DNA from: Pseudomonadota bacterium
GTDB lineage: Bacteria > Pseudomonadota > Gammaproteobacteria > Steroidobacterales > Steroidobacteraceae
Direction of reading: 5' to 3'
DNA: 64,000 bases
NCBI GenBank assembly: GCA_963204835.1
Contig: CAUJHJ010000057.1
Span: 124,001 to 188,000, forward strand
The position numbers and the translations under genes are program-made. Shown here in pieces: positions 1-10,586 of the stretch. A model generated the notes under the pieces. That model was not told the origin of the DNA, ran no database searches, and saw only the letters and a list, made by a program, of their open reading frames with translations. Within the stretch, counting starts at the first letter, position 1. The number at the start of each line of letters is the position of its first letter.

Positions 1-1005
<1,005 letters not shown>

Positions 1006-1039
1006 TTATACGGGGCGCGCCCGCGCGCCGCAAGTCCCA

Positions 1040-1095
1040 CTGTCACCTGGCTGACTTGCGGACGTCACGGAACCGCCATCTGCCGGCCGTATAAC
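1040..1095 (+). promoter_or_regulatory. Tandem Pho boxes and -10 of the porin gene
   Basis: Four 7-mers spaced by 4 bp, the PhoB half-site geometry, lie at 1040-1046 (CTGTCAC), 1051-1057 (CTGACTT), 1062-1068 (ACGTCAC) and 1073-1079 (CCGCCAT); against the consensus CTGTCAT/C these match at 4 to 7 of 7 positions. Exactly 10 bp after the last repeat is TATAAC (1090-1095), a good -10. No -35 is recognisable, as expected for a PhoB-activated promoter. The same 10-bp distance occurs at the pstS promoter. The site lies between dapE (divergent) and the porin start at 1127. PhoB control is inferred from this layout. Confidence 0.72.
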
Positions 1096-1126
1096 ACGCG
1101 CCGACCGAAACAATCCGGAGATTCCC

Positions 1127-2440
1127 GTGAGAACACTTGTTGCTTCCGCCGTCGGTGCGCTGCTCGCCGCGCCGGCCATCGCCCAGCAGGCGCCCGCGTC
1201 GACCGCCGTCGAGGAGTTGCGCCGCGACCTCGAGTCCCTGACCGAGCGCCTCGAGCGGGTCGAGGCGGAAAATGCCTACCTCAAGGACAATGCACGCGCC
1301 AACCGCAAGGAGATCGCCGAGGCGGAAGTCGCGCTGGCGAAGCTCCCCGATATCGAAAAGGGCGCGAAGGCGGCCGACTGGGCGGGCAAGATCAAGCTGA
1401 AGGGCGACTTCCGCTATCGCCACGAGCAGATCGACGATTCCTCGCTGGCGACCGACCGGTTGCGCCATCGCGTGCGCGTGCGCCTCGGCGTCGAAGCGAA
1501 GGTGAACGACACGGTGAAGGCCGTGGTGCAGCTCGCCACGGCCGGCGACGACCGCGACCCTCGCTCGACCAACCAGACGCTCGGCGAGGGCAGCACGCGC
1601 AAGGGTGTCGGCCTCGACCTCGCGTACGCCGAGTGGGCGCCGGTGCAGGGCTTCAACGTGCAGCTCGGCAAGATCCCGTATGCCTGGCAGCGCACCGGCA
1701 GCTACTTCTGGGACGGCGACATCACCTGGGAAGGTGGTGCGGCCAGGATCGCGAGGGGACCGTTCTTCGCAAGCGCCTTCGGCGCCTGGTTGTCCGAATC
1801 CGGCAGCGGTGCCGATGCCAATGCCTTCGGCGGCCAGGTCGGCGTCAAGACGCAGCTCGCCGGCGGCGTTGGCCTCACCGCCGCAGTCGGCTATTTCGAT
1901 GTCGGCGCCGTGCAGGACGAGATCACGGCCGGCTCGGCCACCCCGGCCTGCACCGCGAACAACGCGTTCTTCGGCGGGGCGCAGGGTAACCGCACCCAGG
2001 TCGTCGGTGGCTGCCGCCGCCTGCGTGACGACTACAACATGGTCGAAGCGCTCGCGCAGGTCGACCTGAAGATCGGCAAGCTGCCGTTCGCGGCGTTCGT
2101 CGACTTCATCCAGAACCAGGACGCGATCGACAACGACACGGGCTACGCGTTCGGCCTGACGCTCGGCAAGGCCGGCGATCCCAAGAGCTGGGAGCTGAGC
2201 TATGTCTACCAGGACATGGAGCAGAACGCCCAGTTCGGCCAGTTCGTCGACTCCGACTTCGGTGCCGGCACGACCTTCTCGAAAGGCAGCGTGGTGAAGG
2301 CCGCGTGGGTGCCGGCGAAGAACTGGACCCTGAGCGGCACGTACTTCCTGAACGAGCGGGTGCTCCCCGGCGCCGCGGCGGTCACGGAAACCTGGCGCGA
2401 CTACGACCGCCTGCAGCTCGATCTCAACTACAAGTTCTGA
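1127..2440 (+). CDS. Outer-membrane porin, probable phosphate-starvation porin
   Basis: A predicted 16-18-strand-type porin of 437 residues that would form a diffusion channel in the outer membrane. Residues 1-20 are a Sec signal peptide ending AIAQQ; residues about 26-62 form a short coiled coil (EELRRDLESLTERLERVE), as in trimeric phosphate-selective and Porin_5-type porins; the rest alternates polar and hydrophobic residues like beta strands, and the protein ends in NYKF with the terminal Phe used by BamA. Two cysteines in the middle could form an extracellular-loop disulfide. The start is GTG with GGAG about 7 bases upstream. Pho boxes upstream and pstS downstream (64-bp gap) suggest uptake of phosphate or phosphate esters under starvation. 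Which solute it selects cannot be read from sequence. Confidence 0.8.
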   Translation: MRTLVASAVGALLAAPAIAQQAPASTAVEELRRDLESLTERLERVEAENAYLKDNARANRKEIAEAEVALAKLPDIEKGAKAADWAGKIKLKGDFRYRHEQIDDSSLATDRLRHRVRVRLGVEAKVNDTVKAVVQLATAGDDRDPRSTNQTLGEGSTRKGVGLDLAYAEWAPVQGFNVQLGKIPYAWQRTGSYFWDGDITWEGGAARIARGPFFASAFGAWLSESGSGADANAFGGQVGVKTQLAGGVGLTAAVGYFDVGAVQDEITAGSATPACTANNAFFGGAQGNRTQVVGGCRRLRDDYNMVEALAQVDLKIGKLPFAAFVDFIQNQDAIDNDTGYAFGLTLGKAGDPKSWELSYVYQDMEQNAQFGQFVDSDFGAGTTFSKGSVVKAAWVPAKNWTLSGTYFLNERVLPGAAAVTETWRDYDRLQLDLNYKF

Positions 2441-2446
2441 TCGCGG

Positions 2447-2480
2447 CCGTAACAAATCCTTCACACGCCACTTTTATCAT
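2447..2480 (+). promoter_or_regulatory. Pho box and -10 of pstS
   Basis: CCGTAAC (2447-2453), spacer AAAT (2454-2457) and CCTTCAC (2458-2464) form a 7-4-7 Pho box; the AAAT spacer and the second half-site agree well with the enterobacterial consensus. A -10 hexamer TATCAT (5 of 6) begins at 2475, exactly 10 bp later. The ATG of pstS is at 2505, with AGGAAG about 7 bases before it. Phosphate-starvation activation by PhoB is the natural reading; neither phoB nor phoR is in the window. Confidence 0.75.
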
Positions 2481-2504
2481 TGGATACATGACGAGGAAGC
2501 ACTC

Positions 2505-3506
2505 ATGAAACTGACACCGGTCATTGCGGCTGCCGCGGCCCTCGCGGCGGGACTCGCACTCGCACCGCGCGACGCCGCGGCCCAGCAGACGATCAAGCTC
2601 GACGGCTCGAGCACCGTGTTCCCGATTTCCGAGGCCGTGGCCGAGGAGTTCCAGATCGCGAGGCGCGGCAAGGTGCGCGTCACGGTCGGCATTTCCGGCA
2701 CGGGCGGCGGCTTCAAGAAATTCTGCCGCGGCGAGATCGACATCTCGGATGCCTCGCGCCCGATCAGCAAGTCGGAGATGGATGCCTGCGCCAAGGCCGG
2801 CATCCAGTACATCGAGCTGCCGGTGGCCTATGACGCCCTCACGGTTGCGGTCAACCCGAAGAACACCTGGGTCGATACGATGACGGTGGCGGAACTCAAG
2901 AAGATGTGGGAACCCGCCGCGCAGGGCAAGGTGAAGACCTGGAAGGACGTGAACGCGAAGTGGCCCGCGCAGCCGCTCAAGCTCTTCGGGCCGGGCGCCG
3001 ATTCGGGCACGTTCGACTACTTCACCGAGGCGACCGTCGGCAAGTCGAAGTCGAGCCGCGGTGACTTCACGGCGAGCGAGGACGACAACGTGCTGGTGCA
3101 GGGCGTCGAATCGGATGTCAACGCGCTCGCCTACTTCGGCTATGCGTACTACGCGCCCAATGCGCTGAAAATGAAGGCGGTGAAGATCGTCAACTCGAAG
3201 GGGCAGGCTGTCGGTCCCTCGCCGAAGGGCGTGCTCGACGGCAGCTACGAGCCGCTGTCGCGCCCGATCTTCATCTATGTCAGCAAGGCGTCCGCGCAGC
3301 GCGCCGAGGTGAAGGAGTTCGTCGAGTTCTACCTCTCGAAGGGCGCGCCGCTCGTCGAGGAGGTGAAGTACGTGCCGCTCGCGAAGAAGGCCTACGATCT
3401 CGCGCTCGCCAACTTCCGCGCCGGCAAGGCGGGCACCGCGTTCGGCGGCAAGAACGAGGTCGGCCTCACCGTCGAGGAACTGCTCGCCCGCGAAGGCAAG
3501 TTCTGA
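2505..3506 (+). CDS. pstS: Periplasmic phosphate-binding protein of the Pst transporter
   Basis: Captures inorganic phosphate in the periplasm and delivers it to PstC/PstA. The 333-residue product has a Sec signal peptide (residues 1-27, hydrophobic core followed by DAAAQQ), then the phosphate-binding signature [10 protein letters not shown] (about 33-42) and later [10 protein letters not shown], which contributes further phosphate contacts. Length is normal for the PstS/SphX group. It heads pstSCAB behind its own Pho box and follows the porin, so the porin and transporter form a two-promoter phosphate-acquisition block. Confidence 0.95.
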   Translation: MKLTPVIAAAAALAAGLALAPRDAAAQQTIKLDGSSTVFPISEAVAEEFQIARRGKVRVTVGISGTGGGFKKFCRGEIDISDASRPISKSEMDACAKAGIQYIELPVAYDALTVAVNPKNTWVDTMTVAELKKMWEPAAQGKVKTWKDVNAKWPAQPLKLFGPGADSGTFDYFTEATVGKSKSSRGDFTASEDDNVLVQGVESDVNALAYFGYAYYAPNALKMKAVKIVNSKGQAVGPSPKGVLDGSYEPLSRPIFIYVSKASAQRAEVKEFVEFYLSKGAPLVEEVKYVPLAKKAYDLALANFRAGKAGTAFGGKNEVGLTVEELLAREGKF

Positions 3507-3522
3507 GTACCATCGCGTCGTG

Positions 3523-4443
3523 ATGGTGACACCCAAAAGCCCTGCGCCGTTCGCGAAGTCGATCCGGCGGCGCAGGGCCCGGGATCGCGTCATTGAATCG
3601 CTGCTGCTGCTCGCGGGCCTGGTCGCGGTGTTCACCACCCTCGCGATCGTCTGGATCCTGGTGGCCGAGGCGCTGCCGTTCTTCAGCCACGTGCCGCTCG
3701 CGGACTTCCTGACCGACACGATGTGGACGCCGCTGTTCGCCGAGCCGCGCTACGGCATCCTGCCGCTCGTGGCCGGCACGCTCGTGACGACCTTCGTGGC
3801 GCTCGCGCTTGCGATCCCGGCGGGCACGATCATCGCAATCTACCTCTCGGAGTTCGCATCGCACCGGGTGCGCGAGTCGGTCAAGCCCGCGCTCGAGATG
3901 CTCGGCGCGGTGCCGACGGTCGTCTACGGTTACTTCGCGCTCGTGATGGTCACGCCGTTCCTGCAGAAGCTGCTTCCCGGCTTGCCGGGCTTCAACATGC
4001 TGTCGGCGGGCCTCGTGATCGGCATCATGATCGTCCCGTACGTCGCCTCGGTCAGCGAGGATGCGATGCGGGCCGTGCCGAACTACATGCGGGAAGGCAG
4101 TTACGCGATGGGCGCGACGCGCCTGCAGACCGCGACGCGTGTCGTGGTTCCCGGCGCGCTGTCGGGCATCGCCGCCGCCTACATCCTCGGCATCTCGCGC
4201 GCGGTCGGCGAAACGATGGTTGTCGCGGTCGCCGCGGGCCTGCAGCCGAACCTCACCTGGAATCCGACCGAATCGGCGGCGACCATCACTTCCTTCATCG
4301 TGCAGGTGAGCCTCGGCGACCTGCCGCACGAAAGCATCGGCTACCAGTCGATCTTCGCCGCCGGCCTCGTGCTGCTCGTGATCACGCTCGCGTTCAACAT
4401 CGTCGGCTTCGCGCTGACGCGGCGCTTCCGGGAGGCCTACTGA
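3523..4443 (+). CDS. pstC: Phosphate ABC transporter permease PstC
   Basis: One of two inner-membrane channel subunits of the high-affinity phosphate transporter. About 306 residues with roughly six hydrophobic segments; the cytoplasmic coupling loop carries RAVGETMVVAVAAG, the binding-protein-dependent permease motif that contacts the ATPase PstB. A GTG immediately upstream (3520) could also serve as start; neither has a strong Shine-Dalgarno site. Its stop TGA (4441-4443) shares a base with the pstA ATG, implying translational coupling. Confidence 0.95.
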   Translation: MVTPKSPAPFAKSIRRRRARDRVIESLLLLAGLVAVFTTLAIVWILVAEALPFFSHVPLADFLTDTMWTPLFAEPRYGILPLVAGTLVTTFVALALAIPAGTIIAIYLSEFASHRVRESVKPALEMLGAVPTVVYGYFALVMVTPFLQKLLPGLPGFNMLSAGLVIGIMIVPYVASVSEDAMRAVPNYMREGSYAMGATRLQTATRVVVPGALSGIAAAYILGISRAVGETMVVAVAAGLQPNLTWNPTESAATITSFIVQVSLGDLPHESIGYQSIFAAGLVLLVITLAFNIVGFALTRRFREAY

Positions 4444-5351
4444 TGCGCGCCGCGCAAGCGGGGGTCGAGCGGCGCAAGCTGTTCGACAAGCTGTTCGTGC
4501 TGCTCGGCCTCGTCGTGCTGGTCGCCGCGTTCGCGGTGCTGTTCGCGCTGTTCCTCGACCTCCTCAGGCAGGGCGCGCCCCGGCTCGACTGGGACTTCCT
4601 CACTTCTTACGCCTCGCGCAAGCCCGAGCAGGCGGGCATCCTCGCCGCCTGGGTCGGTACCTCGCTGATCATGGTGGTGACCGCCTGCGTCGCGATGCCG
4701 GTCGGGGTTGCCGCCGCGATCTACCTCGAGGAGTACGCGCCGAAGAACTGGGTCACCGCGATCATCGAGATCAACGTGACGAACCTCGCCGGCGTGCCGT
4801 CCATCATTTACGGCCTGCTCGCGCTCGGCCTCTTTGTCTACAAGCTCGGCCTCGGGCAGAGCATTCTCGCCGCGGGCCTGACCCTGGCCCTCCTGATCCT
4901 GCCCATCGTGATCGTGGCCACCCGCGAGGCGGTGCGTGCGGTGCCGCGCCCGATCCGCGAGGCCGCGTATGCCCTCGGTGCCACGCGCTGGGAAGTCACG
5001 GCGCACCACGTGCTGCCGTATTCGATGGGTGGCGTGCTGACCGGAATGATCATCGGGTTGTCGCGCGCGATCGGCGAGACGGCGCCCATCATCACCATCG
5101 GCGCGTTGTCCTTCATCGCCTTCCTGCCGACGCCGCCCCTGACGGGGGAGTTCCCGTTCCTGTCGTTCGCCTGGCTGAAGGATGCATTCACCGCCATGCC
5201 GATCCAGATGTTCAACTGGGTCTCGCGGCCGGACCCCGGCTTTCGCGTGAATGCCGCCGCGGCCGGCGCGATCCTCCTCGGCATGACGCTCCTGATGAAC
5301 GGTATCGCGATCTGGCTGCGGTACCGGTTCCGCAAGAAGATCAATTGGTGA
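4443..5351 (+). CDS. pstA: Phosphate ABC transporter permease PstA
   Basis: Second inner-membrane subunit of the PstSCAB transporter, about 302 residues with six predicted membrane segments beginning at [13 protein letters not shown]. The ATPase-coupling motif [14 protein letters not shown] is present, with [12 protein letters not shown], typical of PstA, in an earlier loop. The start overlaps the pstC stop by one base (TGATG). The stop is four bases before the pstB start. Confidence 0.95.
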   Translation: MRAAQAGVERRKLFDKLFVLLGLVVLVAAFAVLFALFLDLLRQGAPRLDWDFLTSYASRKPEQAGILAAWVGTSLIMVVTACVAMPVGVAAAIYLEEYAPKNWVTAIIEINVTNLAGVPSIIYGLLALGLFVYKLGLGQSILAAGLTLALLILPIVIVATREAVRAVPRPIREAAYALGATRWEVTAHHVLPYSMGGVLTGMIIGLSRAIGETAPIITIGALSFIAFLPTPPLTGEFPFLSFAWLKDAFTAMPIQMFNWVSRPDPGFRVNAAAAGAILLGMTLLMNGIAIWLRYRFRKKINW

Positions 5352-5355
5352 CACG

Positions 5356-6192
5356 ATGCAGATGCAGATATCGATGCCGGTCGAAGCACAGTCCTTGAGC
5401 GACGCGCCGCGCGGCGCGATCGCCGAGACGGCGCCTGCGAAAGCCTGCGCGAGCAAGCTCGGATTCTGGTACGGGAACATGCAGGCACTGAAGGGCCTCG
5501 ACATGGAGATCCGCGACAAGCGGGTGACCGCGCTGATCGGGCCGTCGGGCTGCGGCAAGAGCACCTTCCTGCGCTGCTTCAACCGCATGCACGACCTGAC
5601 CCCCGGCACGCGCTACGAGGGCTCGATCCACCTCTACCCGGATGACATCGACCTCGTCTCGCGGGACGTCGACCCGATCGAAGTGCGGATGCGCATCGGC
5701 ATGGTGTTCCAGAAGCCCAATCCCTTCCCGAAGTCCATCTTCGAGAACGTCGCATACGGATTGCGCGTGCGCGGCATGCGCGCCCGCGCACTGATCGAAG
5801 AGGAAGTCGAGAAAGCCTTGCGCGACGCGGCACTGTGGGACGAGGTGAAGGACCGCCTGCAGAGTTCCGGCCTGTCGCTGTCGGGTGGCCAGCAGCAGCG
5901 CCTGTGCATCGCGCGGGCGCTCGCGACGAACCCTGAGCTGCTGCTCTTCGACGAACCGACCTCCGCGCTCGACCCGATCGCCACGGCGCGCATCGAGGAA
6001 CTGATCACCGCGCTGCGCGAGCGCGTCACGGTGCTGATCGTCACGCACAACATGCAGCAGGCGGCGCGCGTGTCGGACTACACGGCGTTCATGTACCTCG
6101 GTGAGCTGGTCGAGTTCGACGCGACGAGCAAGCTGTTCACGAACCCGGGCAGGAAGGCGACCGAGGATTACATCACCGGTCGGTACGGCTGA
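5356..6192 (+). CDS. pstB: Phosphate import ATP-binding protein PstB
   Basis: Cytoplasmic ATPase that powers phosphate uptake through PstCA. All ABC motifs are intact in the 278-residue protein: Walker [10 protein letters not shown] (62-70), Q-loop VFQK (Q119), signature LSGGQQQR (175-182), Walker B LLLFDE (D199, E200) and switch H231 in THNM. The N-terminus is about 20 residues longer than E. coli PstB; ATGs at 5362 or 5374 are possible alternatives. phoU, which often follows pstB, is absent here: the next gene is convergent, so the operon ends at pstB. Confidence 0.96.
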   Translation: MQMQISMPVEAQSLSDAPRGAIAETAPAKACASKLGFWYGNMQALKGLDMEIRDKRVTALIGPSGCGKSTFLRCFNRMHDLTPGTRYEGSIHLYPDDIDLVSRDVDPIEVRMRIGMVFQKPNPFPKSIFENVAYGLRVRGMRARALIEEEVEKALRDAALWDEVKDRLQSSGLSLSGGQQQRLCIARALATNPELLLFDEPTSALDPIATARIEELITALRERVTVLIVTHNMQQAARVSDYTAFMYLGELVEFDATSKLFTNPGRKATEDYITGRYG

Positions 6193-6196
6193 GGGG

Positions 6197-6260
6197 CTGC
6201 GGGCAGCGAACAGCCCACAGCCCGCAGCCCGCAGCCAGAGGCGCGGCGAATGCTGCGCCT
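6197..6260. repeat. Heptamer tandem repeat and hairpins in the convergent pstB / SnoaL gap
   Basis: Four near-identical heptamers run in tandem: CAGCCCA (6211-6217), CAGCCCG (6218-6224), CAGCCCG (6225-6231) and CAGCCAG (6232-6238). CTGCGGGC (6197-6204) is complementary to GCCCGCAG at 6220-6227 and again at 6227-6234, so alternative hairpins can form; a second inverted repeat is AGGCGC (6239-6244) with GCGCCT (6255-6260). Lying between convergent genes, this may act as a bidirectional terminator, but there is no U-tract. Confidence 0.55.
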
Positions 6261-6294
6261 CCCCGCCCATCGGGCGCGCCCCTTCCAGCCTGCG

Positions 6295-6843
6295 CTAACG
6301 GGCACCCGCGGGAAGGCTTGCACCGGTCGCCGGCGCCGCTGCCGGTGTCGCCAACAGGCCCAGTTGCTTCATCAACCCGAGCGAATTGGCGCACGTCCAT
6401 TCTTCGGCGATTCGCCCCCCGGTCACCCGGAACAGCGTCGTGCCCGCGGTTTCAACTGCACGGCCAGTGGCCGGAATGCCATTGCCGGCGCCGGTGTTGG
6501 TCCCGCGCGCCGTCCAGCGCACCGCCACCAGGTCCCGCTCCGCGACCTGCTCCTCGACCGTGATCTTCAGGTCCGGGAACGCTTTGCGCCAGCCCCTGGC
6601 TTCGGCCATGCCATCGGCATGGGTGAAGGTGGCCTTGCCGCCGTGGCCAACGAAGTCTTCGCTGTACGGCACCTCGAATCGGCCCTGGCTGAGGCCTTCC
6701 TCGTACACCCTGCGGGTGATCGACTTGTTGAGCTCGAGGGAATCGGCGCGAACCCGGTCGGACGCATTGACCTCCCATGGAGTCACGCCGGCGAGGACTG
6801 CGATGGTTGCCACTGCGGACAGCAGAATATTGCATGCTTGCAT
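6295..6843 (-). CDS. Secreted SnoaL-like / ester cyclase family protein
   Basis: A 182-residue member of the NTF2-like fold SnoaL family, a group of cyclases, hydrolases and many uncharacterised proteins. Residues 1-28 look like a signal peptide (hydrophobic ILLSAVATIAVLAG then NASD), so export is expected. The cone-fold pattern is visible in FVGHGG, AEARGWRKAFPDLKITVEE and VAVRWTARGTNTG, with the family closing motif GGRIAEEW. Most of the C-terminal 20 residues are Ala/Pro-rich and probably disordered. It stands alone, convergent with pstB and downstream of the LytTR regulator on the same strand. No substrate can be assigned; a hydrolytic or binding role is equally possible. Confidence 0.7.
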   Translation of the reverse strand: MQACNILLSAVATIAVLAGVTPWEVNASDRVRADSLELNKSITRRVYEEGLSQGRFEVPYSEDFVGHGGKATFTHADGMAEARGWRKAFPDLKITVEEQVAERDLVAVRWTARGTNTGAGNGIPATGRAVETAGTTLFRVTGGRIAEEWTCANSLGLMKQLGLLATPAAAPATGASLPAGAR

Positions 6844-6989
6844 GATCGGCTCCGGAAACGCGGAATTGCGTGTTGCGGATGATGGGCCGGCGTACAGGCC
6901 GCTCGCGCCACCTTCGTGTCAGGCGGTCGCGGTGGTGGGAGGAGTGGGGGCTGCGCAGTGACGGGAGCTCGCCGTGCGCAAGGCCGCGC

Positions 6990-7751
6990 TCAGCGAAGCA
7001 AGGCGTCGAGCGCCGCCCGATAGCGGCGGCTGCCGTTCACCTGCGCGCCATTCCCGAGGAGGACGACGAAGTCTCCATTGAACAGTGGCTGCACTTCGCG
7101 AACCCGGGCGATGCTGACGATTGCCGCCCGCGAAACCCGGATGAAGCGCTGCGGATCCAGGCGGGACTCGAGGCTGGCCATCGTCTCGCGCAGCAGGTGC
7201 TGTTTCGCGCCCGCATGGACCTCGACGTAATTCCCTGCGGCGACGAAGCGATCGACCTCGCCCATGTCGAGCAGGCGAACGCGACCCTCGGAACGGATCG
7301 CGAGTCGCAAGGGGTAACGCTGCAGCTCGCTCCGATCGATCGACTTCAAGGCGTCGGAAACGCGACGGACGAAGCCGTCATCGGGACGGGCCAGGCGGGT
7401 GCGAGCGCGCTGCAATGCACGGCGAAAGCGCTCCGGATCGATCGGCTTCAACACGTAGTCGAGCGCTTGCGCATCGAACGCCCGAACCGCATGTTGATCG
7501 TAAGCGGTCACGAACACGACCGCCGGCATGCGGTTGCCCCCGATGGCTTCAATGACGGCGAACCCGTCGAGTTCGGGCATCTGCACATCGAGGAAGACGA
7601 GGTCGGGCGAATGCGCATTGATCGCTGCGATCGCGGCATGACCGTCGGCGCACTCTTCGACGACTTCGATGTCCTGCTCCTGCCGCAGCAGCCGCAATAT
7701 CCCGCGGCGGGCGACCGGTTCATCGTCGACGATCAGTGCCCGGATGGTCAT
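6990..7751 (-). CDS. LytTR-family response regulator
   Basis: DNA-binding response regulator of the LytT/AlgR class, 253 residues. The receiver domain (about 1-120) has the acidic pair D9/D10, phospho-acceptor D55 in LVFLDVQMP, T82 and K102. The C-terminal half (about 150-253) is a LytTR domain (LDMGEVDRFVAAGNYVEVH, later RFIRVSRAAIVSI and NGSRRYR), which binds direct repeats. The start chosen is the ATG whose ATGA overlaps the stop of the upstream kinase gene; an upstream in-frame ATG at 7766 is less likely. The pair is probably co-transcribed. Targets are unknown. Confidence 0.9.
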   Translation of the reverse strand: MTIRALIVDDEPVARRGILRLLRQEQDIEVVEECADGHAAIAAINAHSPDLVFLDVQMPELDGFAVIEAIGGNRMPAVVFVTAYDQHAVRAFDAQALDYVLKPIDPERFRRALQRARTRLARPDDGFVRRVSDALKSIDRSELQRYPLRLAIRSEGRVRLLDMGEVDRFVAAGNYVEVHAGAKQHLLRETMASLESRLDPQRFIRVSRAAIVSIARVREVQPLFNGDFVVLLGNGAQVNGSRRYRAALDALLR

Positions 7752-8869
7752 GGGACAGTGCGCCAAGGCAGCTCGATCTCGGCGATGACGCCTCCCTCAC
7801 CGGAATTTCGCACGTCGAAGCGTTGCCTGTCCGCATACAACAAGCGCAACCGCGCCCTGGTGTTTGCCAGGCCGACGCGCTCTGTCGCCGCCGGTGACAG
7901 GCCCCGGCCGTCATCGGCTACGGACAACAGGAGCGCGTCGCCCCGCCGGGCTGCCTTGACTTCCACCCGCCCCGGTCCGGCGCGCGTGGCCAGCCCATGG
8001 CGCAGCGCGTTCTCGACCAAGGGCTGGAGGATCAGGTTCGGAACCCGCGCTTCGAGAAGCGGGTCGGGAATGAGGATCCGGTAGCTCAGGCGCTCGCCGA
8101 AGCGGGCCTGCTCGATCCCGAGGTAGCTCTCGAGAAAGCCGATCTCTTCACCGAGCGTCACCTCGTGCGCCTCGGTGCTCTCGAGCGAGCGGCGCAGCAA
8201 CGCGCTCAACTGCAGCAGGGTCCGATCGGCCAGGTCGACATCCTCACGCATCAGCACCGAGATCGTGTTGATGGCGTTGAAAAGGAAATGTGGCTGCAGC
8301 TGGGTGCGCAATGCCTGCAGGCGGGCATCGGCCAGCTGCGCTTCAAGGCGGAGTTGCCGGCGGTCCCTTTCCCGGGCCGCCCGCACGAGTCGCTCCACAT
8401 GTGCGGCGGCGACGATCAGCCAATATACCGGGAGGTTCAGCAGCAGTGTCGTGCCGAGCAGCCGGCTGAAGGTGCCGAGCCAGGTGGGTTCGACCTGGGC
8501 CGCACCGATGACTGGCGCCGCCAGCGCGAAGATCGCCAGGTTGGCGAGGGCGCACACGGCCGACGCAACGCCATGCACCGCAAGCGCGCCAAGGAAGTAC
8601 GGCCGCTGGAGCGGGAACCGCGCCTCGATTCGCAGCGCGATCGGCGTGAGCGCAGCCCAGACCGCGGCCCAGACAATCCAGATGGCGCTGGCGCGTGCCC
8701 ACGCCAGCGGTTCGCCCCGCACCTGTGCGGCGATCCAGGCCTGCCCGGCGAAGAGCAGGGCGACCAGCGCCCACGCCGCCACAATGACCGCGCCCCGGCG
8801 GCCGACATCGGACCCGTTGTTGATCACCGGTCGCGCCCCTACCTGCTCTTTCCTGGCGAGCTGTGTCAT
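7748..8869 (-). CDS. LytS-like sensor histidine kinase (HisKA_7/His_kinase family)
   Basis: Membrane sensor kinase partnered with the adjoining LytTR regulator. About 373 residues with four to five hydrophobic segments in the first 160, no recognisable periplasmic sensor domain, then the family kinase core: phospho-acceptor motif LQPHFLFNAINT (His at about 194), N-box LQPLVENALRHGL and G-box DDGRGLSP. The start ATG at 8869 has AGGAGG 11 bases upstream; an in-frame ATG at 8932 adds 21 residues of low-complexity sequence and lacks a ribosome site, so I prefer the shorter form. The signal sensed is unknown. The 273 bases between this start and dapD hold nothing I recognise. Confidence 0.85.
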   Translation of the reverse strand: MTQLARKEQVGARPVINNGSDVGRRGAVIVAAWALVALLFAGQAWIAAQVRGEPLAWARASAIWIVWAAVWAALTPIALRIEARFPLQRPYFLGALAVHGVASAVCALANLAIFALAAPVIGAAQVEPTWLGTFSRLLGTTLLLNLPVYWLIVAAAHVERLVRAARERDRRQLRLEAQLADARLQALRTQLQPHFLFNAINTISVLMREDVDLADRTLLQLSALLRRSLESTEAHEVTLGEEIGFLESYLGIEQARFGERLSYRILIPDPLLEARVPNLILQPLVENALRHGLATRAGPGRVEVKAARRGDALLLSVADDGRGLSPAATERVGLANTRARLRLLYADRQRFDVRNSGEGGVIAEIELPWRTVP

Positions 8870-9142
8870 CTGCCGGGCAGCCTCCTGTCGCCGGCGCGTC
8901 GCCGGCGCTGGCAGCATACCCAATGGCTTCATCGGCCCGTGCGCGCCGCAACCCGCTCACGCGATGCGTGGCGCCATCATCCACGGGTCGCAGGCTCCCT
9001 GTGCCGGGGGAGTGACGAGTGGGTGCCGCAGCGGGATGAGTGGACGCCAGCGGCTGCTTTCCAAGGGCATCCGCTGCTTCCTCGCCCCTCAGCCAGGAGG
9101 CCTGCGTCGGGTGGCCGGTCGCGCGCCGGCGGCCGCCCGCGG

Positions 9143-9973
<831 letters not shown>

Positions 9974-10010
9974 GGGGCGCTCCGTCTGGCGAGCGCGCAT
10001 CCTGCCGACC

Positions 10011-10586
10011 TCAGCGGCGAGTCGCAACCCAGGCGGAGGCGCTGTCGCGGCGGCAGGCACGCAGGGTCTCGGCACTGCGGCGGCTGCCATCGTTCGCCCG
10101 CAGCTCATAGTCGCGGCATTGGGCATCCACGTCGCGGACGGGGCGCAGCGTGTAGTCGATGCGGCTGTCGGGATTGCGCCAGGTCACCTGCTTGCCGACC
10201 GGCACCAGCTCGAGTGCCTGGCCGACGCACGCGCGATCGCGGTCGTCGATCCGGTCGCCGATCTTCGCTCCGACGATACCGCCGATGAGCGCGCCGACGA
10301 TCGTCGCGACAGCGCGGTTCTCGGGGCTTGCCGTGCGGTTGCCGATCACCGCGCCCGTGACGGCGCCGACCGCGCCGAGGATCTGGTCGGTGTTGCAACG
10401 GCCTGATCGCACGCCGTAATCGTCGTGCCACTCGCTGCCGGTGTATCCGCGATAGGCCGGGTCATGTTTCGCCCGCCAGCCATGCGCGGGCGCGTGCGCC
10501 GGCGGGTCCGCCAGCGCGGGCGCGGCGACGGTGAGGGCACCAAGGGCGAAGATCAAGAGCGGCAGCAGGCCGGACATCTGCTTCAT
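10011..10586 (-). CDS. Glycine-zipper 2TM-domain envelope protein
   Basis: A 191-residue exported protein of unknown function. Residues 1-26 are a signal peptide ending APALA; there is no lipobox cysteine at the cleavage site. The centre (about 67-112) is a glycine-zipper hairpin rich in GxxxG spacing ([15 protein letters not shown] and [16 protein letters not shown]), as in SlyB/17-kDa surface-antigen relatives that insert in the outer membrane. The C-terminal third ([24 protein letters not shown]) resembles the small surface-antigen domain. Its ATG overlaps the stop of the GGDEF/EAL gene in an ATGA junction, so the two are probably translated together. Confidence 0.75.
   Translation of the reverse strand: MKQMSGLLPLLIFALGALTVAAPALADPPAHAPAHGWRAKHDPAYRGYTGSEWHDDYGVRSGRCNTDQILGAVGAVTGAVIGNRTASPENRAVATIVGALIGGIVGAKIGDRIDDRDRACVGQALELVPVGKQVTWRNPDSRIDYTLRPVRDVDAQCRDYELRANDGSRRSAETLRACRRDSASAWVATRR

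Noticed and set aside
1127-2440. Calling the porin a phosphate-specific OprP/OprO channel
   Set aside because: Pho control is well supported, but I could not identify the arginine ladder or specificity loops, so substrate selectivity is left open.
6280-6290. GGGCGCGCCC palindrome near 6284
   Set aside because: Short GC palindromes are expected by chance at this base composition and it has no further context.
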